Shown: piece after piece, positions 4,312 to 9,445 of the stretch | How the letters are laid out: each line of letters opens with the position of its first letter | Numbering within the stretch: position 1 is the first letter of the stretch | Assembly (NCBI GenBank): GCA_017419895.1 | Contig: JAFOKI010000189.1 | Span: 1-9,445, forward strand | Direction: 5' to 3' | Length of the DNA: 9,445 nt | DNA from: Eubacterium sp. | Lineage (GTDB): Bacteria > Bacillota > Clostridia > Peptostreptococcales > Anaerovoracaceae | Program-made: the position numbers and the translations under genes | Notes under the pieces: generated by a model | The model's database searches: none | The model's input: only the letters and a program-made list of their open reading frames with translations | Told to the model about the DNA's origin: nothing

Positions 4312-7233
4312 ATGCTGAAAAAGTACGCACTACCGGCAGTCATCACGATAATCCTTATGATAATCACGGGAGTACACGCTTCCGCGAGGATCGGCGAAAT
4401 CGAGAATACTGCCGTAAAATATAACATGTCTTTTGGCGAGATATCAGATCTCCCCTTTTCTGACGAGACTGAATACAATGGCACTCTCCGTATTGAGAAG
4501 GGAGCGCTCGGAATCTCTTTCCGCATGAAATACCCGGCAGGTCTCAGGATCGGATCTGAGGCCGCCGTCGTTACGGTCACCGACAGCGGGACCGGAGAAA
4601 CTCTTTACAATGATTCCATACCGCTTTCCACGCTGGGATATTACGGTGACAGGGCTAACGAAGGCGCTGTCGAGATCCCGTTCAGTAACGTTTCTTCTGA
4701 TAACACCGAGCTTTCATATACGATCAAAGGATCCGGGATACTGCCCGAAGAGGAAATCACACTCAGGGTGATGGCAGACTCTTCGAGATCCGGAGATATG
4801 ATCTGCGGCAGTGAACCCGTCATAGGTCACCCATACGGCTCCATTTACGTCATGCCGGACGATCCTGATACCTCCCCTGAGGTCAAGAAAGCTTTTATTG
4901 CGGAAATATGCATACTTCTGCTTGCCGCCCTGTATTTCTTCATGACACGCGGAAGCTCAAACGGCAGGCTGTCCGGCCATGGCGAAACTATGGAAACACA
5001 CGACGGCAGGAACGCCTTCTCTGTATCCACACTTCTGGACTCCGCAAAAACACGTCTTCTCTCCATACGCCCGCGGAAAGACCATATACGGTCATATATC
5101 AAAAAGGCGATACCGGTCATTCTCGTGCCAGTGATCCTGGCTGTATCGCTCGAGTTCGGATACACCTTCGGCGCGATGGAGAGTCTCTACGAATCGGTAG
5201 ACTACAATCTTAAGAGCAGGCTGCAGGAAATGACCGATTTGGAACCCGGCGGCGAAATGATATGGTCCATGACAACGTCTAAGGAGAATTTCTCCGGCAT
5301 CGGGATCAGAATGCTCTCGTCGTATGACGAGAACGCCAGATTCGGGCTCGAGGTCTACGAACCGCTGGCTGCTGAGACATCCGAAAACGCCGCAGAGCCT
5401 GACGGATCCAAAGCATCCAGCAAATCCAAAGCGTCTGCCAAATCAAAAGATGCCTATGAACCCCCCGCTGCCGGCGCGATACTTGCCCACAATGAATTCA
5501 CGGCAGAAGACCTCATAACCCCGGATAAAGACGGCTTCAGGGAAATGATCCTGCCGTCCACTATCCAAACTGAACAAGGCACCGAACTGATCATAAAACT
5601 GAAATACATCTCCGGCGAACAGGCGGTTCATATAGCCGCGTCCAGGGAGGAAGGCGTCCCATACGTCTCCGGAATATACTACGGCAGGAGTTATCTCCCC
5701 GGCAGATATCACAGGGCAGCTGTGTTCCTTGTGATCGTTTCCGTGATCATTATGCTGCTCGCGGCCTTTGGCGCCAAGCCTGCCGGAATTCACGCAGCAG
5801 CACTGATCGCGCTCGGTATCTGCATGGTATTCCTCAACAATCCGATGTCGGTGCCTGATGAATACTACCATATGGACGAGGCCTACCGTCTTTCCAACCG
5901 TTTTCTCGGAGTCGAATCATCTGTATTCCCGGACGCCATGTATAAGCGTTCCTGCGATGTATGGTCTGATATGATGACTAAACAAGAGAAGGATCATACC
6001 GGTTATTCGTGGGAGGACGAGTCGCCCGGAGTATGGTCTGAGGCGACTGAAGAAGATCAGGAGCTCGTTCTGGTTTATGCCAGAAAGGACGGTACCGGAG
6101 CCGGTTTCTTCTACTATCTGCCGCAAGCCCTGGGAATCACCCTCGGCCGCAAACTTGGATACGGGTATTTCGGCATGTTCTATCTCGGACGACTGGCGAA
6201 TTTTCTTGCCTTTGCTTTGCTTGCGGTAATAGCGGCGCGCAGGACCCCGATCGCGGGATCGTTTTTTGCCGTACTCTCAATGATGCCGATGACGCTCCAG
6301 GAGACTGCGTCCTTCAGTTATGATTCGATGACTATCGCGTTCGCGTTCTGCGCGGCGGCGTTCTCGTTCAGACTCATTGCAGACGAACGTCCGGGTGCGG
6401 CGGACGCGGCGGCGGCAGGAGCCTTTGTTTTGCTTTCGGGCCTTAACAAAGGCGGCGCATACATCCCGGTCGGCATTCTGGCGCTGGCAGCTTTGTTCCA
6501 TATAATAAAAAGCAGGACTGCAGCAGCGCAGTCAGCCGGCGGTGATGCGTCCGCGGAAGCCGGAACAAAGTCCAGCCGCGGTCCGGCATTCCTGCGGGCA
6601 GGAAGAAAGATCCCAAAAGCGTACATACTGATCGGCATTCTGATCATTGCGGCCTGTCTGTTCATCGTTTTCATGTCCTACGGCAGATTGTATATAAAGG
6701 ATCTTTTCGGGGAAGAAGGCTCATCCTTCAGCACGAGAAAAGAGACCGAGCTTTACACGCTCGGCTACATGTTCGCGCATCCGTCGGAAGCTTTCAGGAT
6801 GACGGAAGGAACGATTTACTGGCGGTTCATGATGCTTTTGAAAGACATAGCCGGAGCCTCACTTGGGTGGCTGTATAAGATCGACTTGAGTCCGGGGCTT
6901 CAGACGATCAATACTATCATCCTCGCGCTGGCAGTTTTGAAGACCGCGGGCGAAAAGCGGCTCAGCGTACCCATAAGGATAATCTGCGCAATTGCTTTCA
7001 TCCTCAGCGCGGCCGCCTGTTCCATCGCGATGCTTACAGGCTGGACGAGGTTCGGCATGCTTTATGTCGACGGACTCCAGATCAGATATTTTATTCCGCT
7101 TTTGCCTCTGCTTGCCGCAGCGATACAGCCGAATTCGATCGCGATCCCGGAAAAATGGCGCAGCCGGCTGATAATCATGGCGTATCTTGCTGGCGCAGCG
7201 GGATTTGCCAGCATGATGGTGGAACTCTTTTGA
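4312..7233 (+). CDS. DUF2142-family polytopic membrane protein with duplicated N-terminal extracytoplasmic domains
   Basis: A 973-residue membrane protein whose second half carries the marks of DUF2142, a family common in envelope polysaccharide clusters and thought to have a GT-C-like fold. These are PDEYYH (P515-H520) after a TM segment and followed by EAYRLSNRFLG, SYDSM (D671), NKGG (N712/K713) before a TM segment, and a C-terminal GLQIRYFIPLLPL (from G921). The PDE acidic pair sits where GT-C enzymes keep catalytic acids; that role is inference. The N-terminal half is an extension: TM (about 5-25), soluble domain 1 (27-190), TM (195-211), cytosolic linker (212-262), TM (265-288), soluble domain 2 (290-462), TM (468-486). 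Domains 1 and 2 share a similar beta-rich pattern (GISFRM at 67 against GIGIRM at about 329). Low-complexity Ala/Ser/Lys stretches occur at about 354-386 and about 733-755. It is first in the plus-strand operon, ahead of two glycosyltransferases. A glycan transfer, assembly or export-linked role at the outer membrane face is likely; the substrate is unknown. Confidence 0.8.
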   Translation: MLKKYALPAVITIILMIITGVHASARIGEIENTAVKYNMSFGEISDLPFSDETEYNGTLRIEKGALGISFRMKYPAGLRIGSEAAVVTVTDSGTGETLYNDSIPLSTLGYYGDRANEGAVEIPFSNVSSDNTELSYTIKGSGILPEEEITLRVMADSSRSGDMICGSEPVIGHPYGSIYVMPDDPDTSPEVKKAFIAEICILLLAALYFFMTRGSSNGRLSGHGETMETHDGRNAFSVSTLLDSAKTRLLSIRPRKDHIRSYIKKAIPVILVPVILAVSLEFGYTFGAMESLYESVDYNLKSRLQEMTDLEPGGEMIWSMTTSKENFSGIGIRMLSSYDENARFGLEVYEPLAAETSENAAEPDGSKASSKSKASAKSKDAYEPPAAGAILAHNEFTAEDLITPDKDGFREMILPSTIQTEQGTELIIKLKYISGEQAVHIAASREEGVPYVSGIYYGRSYLPGRYHRAAVFLVIVSVIIMLLAAFGAKPAGIHAAALIALGICMVFLNNPMSVPDEYYHMDEAYRLSNRFLGVESSVFPDAMYKRSCDVWSDMMTKQEKDHTGYSWEDESPGVWSEATEEDQELVLVYARKDGTGAGFFYYLPQALGITLGRKLGYGYFGMFYLGRLANFLAFALLAVIAARRTPIAGSFFAVLSMMPMTLQETASFSYDSMTIAFAFCAAAFSFRLIADERPGAADAAAAGAFVLLSGLNKGGAYIPVGILALAALFHIIKSRTAAAQSAGGDASAEAGTKSSRGPAFLRAGRKIPKAYILIGILIIAACLFIVFMSYGRLYIKDLFGEEGSSFSTRKETELYTLGYMFAHPSEAFRMTEGTIYWRFMMLLKDIAGASLGWLYKIDLSPGLQTINTIILALAVLKTAGEKRLSVPIRIICAIAFILSAAACSIAMLTGWTRFGMLYVDGLQIRYFIPLLPLLAAAIQPNSIAIPEKWRSRLIIMAYLAGAAGFASMMVELF

Positions 7234-7253
7234 TAATTACAGCATAGGATACG

Positions 7254-7284
7254 GCATAATATCACATTGAACAACGCATAATAT
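7254..7284 (+). repeat. GCATAATAT direct repeat spanning the GT4 start
   Basis: The nonamer GCATAATAT occurs at 7254-7262 and again at 7276-7284, a 22-bp period or about two helical turns. The second copy overlaps the ATG at 7283. Both copies contain CATAAT, a good -10 look-alike. The first could direct a transcript with a leader of about 16 nt, but I find no convincing -35 at 16-18 bp (TTGATA lies 19 bases upstream). No Shine-Dalgarno is visible in this gap. Confidence 0.4.
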
Positions 7285-8404
7285 GGAACACAGGCACAAA
7301 ATACTCATAATCATACCCGGTATGAATTCGGGCGGCGCGGAGCGGGTGGTTTCCAACCTCTCCGGACATCTTTCGCGTGAAGGCCACGACGTGGTCATAG
7401 CGACTATAGTTGAAGGGGAATCTTTCTATGATCTCGATCCGGGAGTCCGTTTTGTTTCCGCCGGGCTTCCTCTCGACAGAACATCCCCACTTACCATAAG
7501 AAGAAGCATGCTTATGGGTCTCAACGCAAGCGTCTCGTTCATGGCGGATACTATAAAAGACGATGCCCCCGATGTTATTCTCACATTCACTGAGCCTGCT
7601 GATTACATAATCTACTGGCTGAAAAAGAATAAAGCTCTTGGCAATTCCGCCTGGATCGCGTCAGACAGAAACGATCCCGCGGCCAGAGGTATAATGAGCA
7701 GGACCGCGCTCAAGCGTGTGTTTTCTTCCTGCGATCTGCTGATATGCCAAAGCAGTATTGTGGCAGACCAGTATCCGCACCAGAAGAACAAAATGGTGAT
7801 CCCCAATGCCGTAGCAACGGAAAAACTCCCTGAGCCCGCTGAAGAAGATCCCGATTTCTGGATTTCCAGCGCGGGAAGGCTTTATCCACAGAAAAATCAG
7901 GGGCTGCTCATCAACGCTTACGCCATGGCCAAAAACTCATTCAACAGGCCTGCACGACTTGTGATCTACGGATCAGGGCCGCTTGAGAAAGATCTGAAGA
8001 AACAGATCTCCGACCTCGGCCTCACCGGCTTCGTGGAGATCATGCCGCCGATACAGGCTCTTCACGATGAGATTGCGGGCTCTGCGTTCTTTGTTCTCAC
8101 ATCGGATTACGAGGGCTACCCCAATGTCCTCGCGGAAGCCATCGCGCTCGGACTGCCTGTTATCTCGACGGATTTCGCGACCGGAGTCGCACGGGACCTG
8201 ATCAACGATGAAACCGGGCTTATCGTGCCTGTGGGTGACGCTTCGGCACTTGCTGCCGCTCTTACAAAGCTCGTTAACGACGCTCCCTTAAGACTCGGCA
8301 TGCGCGCTCACAACCGGTCTCTCAGGCCTGCCATGGATGACAAGGCCGTCATGGCTGCATGGTCGCTCGCCGTGCATAACGCAGTGAAAACTAAGAATAA
8401 ATAG
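7283..8404 (+). CDS. GT4-family glycosyltransferase
   Basis: A 373-residue GT-B-fold retaining glycosyltransferase of family 4, cytosolic or membrane-associated, transferring a sugar from a nucleotide-sugar donor during surface glycan assembly. The N-terminal acceptor domain opens with ILIIIPGMNSGGAERVV (GGAE at 17-20) and includes the SDRNDP segment typical of one GT4 subgroup. The C-terminal donor domain has SSAGRLYPQKN (R199, K204), VIYGSGPL, and the EX7E pair E277/E285 in EGYPNVLAEA, followed by GLPVISTD and ETGLIVP. Length and motifs are complete. The start at 7283 is needed to keep the first beta strand, yet the 49-bp gap after the DUF2142 gene shows no Shine-Dalgarno, so initiation is odd. 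Donor and acceptor cannot be read from sequence. The gene is followed nine bases later by a GT2 gene, so both act in the same pathway. Confidence 0.93.
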   Translation: MEHRHKILIIIPGMNSGGAERVVSNLSGHLSREGHDVVIATIVEGESFYDLDPGVRFVSAGLPLDRTSPLTIRRSMLMGLNASVSFMADTIKDDAPDVILTFTEPADYIIYWLKKNKALGNSAWIASDRNDPAARGIMSRTALKRVFSSCDLLICQSSIVADQYPHQKNKMVIPNAVATEKLPEPAEEDPDFWISSAGRLYPQKNQGLLINAYAMAKNSFNRPARLVIYGSGPLEKDLKKQISDLGLTGFVEIMPPIQALHDEIAGSAFFVLTSDYEGYPNVLAEAIALGLPVISTDFATGVARDLINDETGLIVPVGDASALAAALTKLVNDAPLRLGMRAHNRSLRPAMDDKAVMAAWSLAVHNAVKTKNK

Positions 8405-8408
8405 GAGA
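8403..8408 (+). promoter_or_regulatory. Shine-Dalgarno overlapping the GT4 stop codon
   Basis: AGGAGA begins inside the TAG stop of the GT4 gene and lies five bases before the ATG at 8414. A ribosome finishing GT4 would cover this site, so the two glycosyltransferases are probably translationally coupled. Confidence 0.75.
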
Positions 8409-8413
8409 AACGC

Positions 8414-9385
8414 ATGATATCGGTCATAATGCCTGTTTACAGAGAATCCCCCGGTACCGCCGAGCAGGCGGTCCGTTCTGTTCTCGCGCAGACAGATACC
8501 GATATCGAACTCATAATATCCCCTGACGATCCCGAGAATACCGCACTCATATCATTTCTTGCCGGGCTCGCTGGCGAAGACCCGAGGATCATGCTTCTTC
8601 CGGCCGACACCCACAGGGGGATCGCAGGAAACCTCAACAAAGCGCTTGCTGAAGCCCGCGGTGAATTCATTGCAAGGATGGATGCCGACGACATTTCGTA
8701 TCCGGACAGGCTGGAAAAACAACTGTCATACCTCGAAAAGAATGACCTCAGCCTCACAGGCGGACTCACTGACATAATCGACGAAACAGGTAGGCTCACA
8801 GGCACGGTGGATCATCTGCCGGAAAATCCTGTCGCCGTAAACAAAGCGCTCCGATTCGGCAGCTGCATCCCTCATCCCACCTGGCTCGCGAGAACCAAAC
8901 TATTCCGCGTACTTGACGGCTACCGGGACATCCCGCGTGCGGAAGACTATGATTTTCTGGTCCGGGCCGCGCTTGCCGGATTCAGGCTCGGGAACCTGAA
9001 TAACCCCGTGATCCGTTACAGAAGGACAGCGGGGAGTGAATCCAGGAGCGGCCTTTATCATCAGTTCATAACTACACGTGAGATCAGCACAGCCTACAGA
9101 AAAGGCCGTGTCATCCATACTGACGACAGTCTGCAAACGATACGGGACGGCAAACCCACACCGAATCCGGCGGAGATGGGAACTTCCACTGATCCCGCTG
9201 CCGAAACAAAGGCCTTGCGATACGCGGAAGCTGAGAGTATTTTCTACGATGCGCTGGAATACTGGCAGAACGGACAAAGGCTGAAAAGCGCTTCGGCTAT
9301 GCTCCGTTCAGTACGCAGATCACCCGCCTTCATGGATAAGACCGCAAGGCTCGCGGCGATGTATATGATAGGAAGGATAAGATAA
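8414..9385 (+). CDS. GT2-family glycosyltransferase
   Basis: A 323-residue GT-A-fold, family 2 inverting-type glycosyltransferase. The Rossmann-like start ISVIMPVYRE leads to the nucleotide-binding region; HRGIAGNLNKAL and GEFIARMDADD carry the metal-binding DXD motif (D90-A-D92-D93). IPHPTWLARTKLF and RAEDYDFLVRA (E177/D178, the expected catalytic-base region) complete the catalytic domain by about residue 215. There is no TM segment, so it is cytosolic or peripheral and probably extends a lipid-linked glycan together with the GT4 enzyme. Beyond the catalytic core is a polar linker (about 236-262, rich in Thr, Pro and Asp), then two or three amphipathic helices (AEAESIFYDALEYW, RLKSASAMLRSVRR) like those at the C-terminus of many such enzymes. 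The AGGAGA site five bases upstream fixes the start. Sugar specificity is unknown. Confidence 0.93.
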   Translation: MISVIMPVYRESPGTAEQAVRSVLAQTDTDIELIISPDDPENTALISFLAGLAGEDPRIMLLPADTHRGIAGNLNKALAEARGEFIARMDADDISYPDRLEKQLSYLEKNDLSLTGGLTDIIDETGRLTGTVDHLPENPVAVNKALRFGSCIPHPTWLARTKLFRVLDGYRDIPRAEDYDFLVRAALAGFRLGNLNNPVIRYRRTAGSESRSGLYHQFITTREISTAYRKGRVIHTDDSLQTIRDGKPTPNPAEMGTSTDPAAETKALRYAEAESIFYDALEYWQNGQRLKSASAMLRSVRRSPAFMDKTARLAAMYMIGRIR

Positions 9386-9445
9386 CAACCGGGAAAACTT
9401 TGTTGGATAATACTTGATTGAGGCAGCACTGCATTTATGGATTTC
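9386..9445 (+). other. Short tail after the GT2 gene; possible start of another gene
   Basis: No terminator hairpin is visible after the GT2 stop, so the transcript may continue. An ATG at 9437-9439 opens three codons before the window ends, with only a distant GAGG (13 bases) upstream, so I cannot say whether it is a gene start. Confidence 0.2.

Noticed and set aside
5443..5871. 142-codon minus-strand open frame inside the DUF2142 gene
   Set aside because: The plus-strand frame carries the conserved PDE motif and TM pattern over the same stretch; the minus frame has no independent support.
1..9445. Defence system, mobile element, CRISPR array or RNA gene
   Set aside because: No nuclease, transposase, integrase, spaced repeats, or tRNA/rRNA-like sequence was seen; all long frames are explained by signalling, metabolic and glycan genes.
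9386..9445. Promoter in the last 60 bases (GATAAT near 9410)
   Set aside because: No -35-like element lies 16-18 bases upstream and no gene start with a ribosome site follows within the window.

Overview
The window looks like chromosomal DNA of a Clostridia-type Bacillota, possibly Lachnospiraceae-like. The grounds are strong purine-rich Shine-Dalgarno sites, tightly packed operons, a TTG start on the kinase, a histidine kinase with a shortened ATP-binding domain, and a DUF2142-type envelope membrane protein beside glycosyltransferases. This assignment is an inference from gene style, not from a marker gene.

Left block (minus strand, 4002 down to 1). Reading leftward there is a HAD-superfamily phosphatase/mutase (3337-4002), then a compact operon. 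That operon holds an OmpR-family response regulator (2485-3189), its membrane histidine kinase (961-2436), a small SAF-domain subunit of the UxaA family (640-933), and the large UxaA-family subunit (643 to the window edge, incomplete). Gaps are 48 bp and 27 bp, and the two UxaA genes share an ATGA overlap. A two-component system therefore appears to be co-transcribed with a split hydroxyacid dehydratase/lyase of the altronate dehydratase or sulfolactate lyase type. The natural hypothesis is that it senses a sugar acid or related hydroxyacid.

Centre (4003-4311). This is a divergent regulatory region. It holds a minus-strand extended -10 promoter for the HAD gene, a plus-strand extended -10 promoter for the right block, a 7-bp dyad between them, and a leader of about 105 nt with overlapping, mutually exclusive hairpins ahead of the first right-hand gene.

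Right block (plus strand, 4312-9385). A 973-residue DUF2142-family polytopic membrane protein, probably a GT-C-fold glycosyltransferase-like protein, is followed by a GT4 retaining glycosyltransferase and a GT2 inverting-type glycosyltransferase. They look like part of a cell-surface polysaccharide or glycolipid cluster that continues past the window. The cytosolic GT4 and GT2 enzymes would build a lipid-linked glycan, and the membrane protein would act at the membrane or outer face. The most unusual item is the N-terminal half of the membrane protein: two TM-flanked extracytoplasmic domains that look like diverged copies of each other, placed before the DUF2142 core.

I see no RNA genes, insertion sequences, CRISPR arrays, phage genes or recognisable defence systems.
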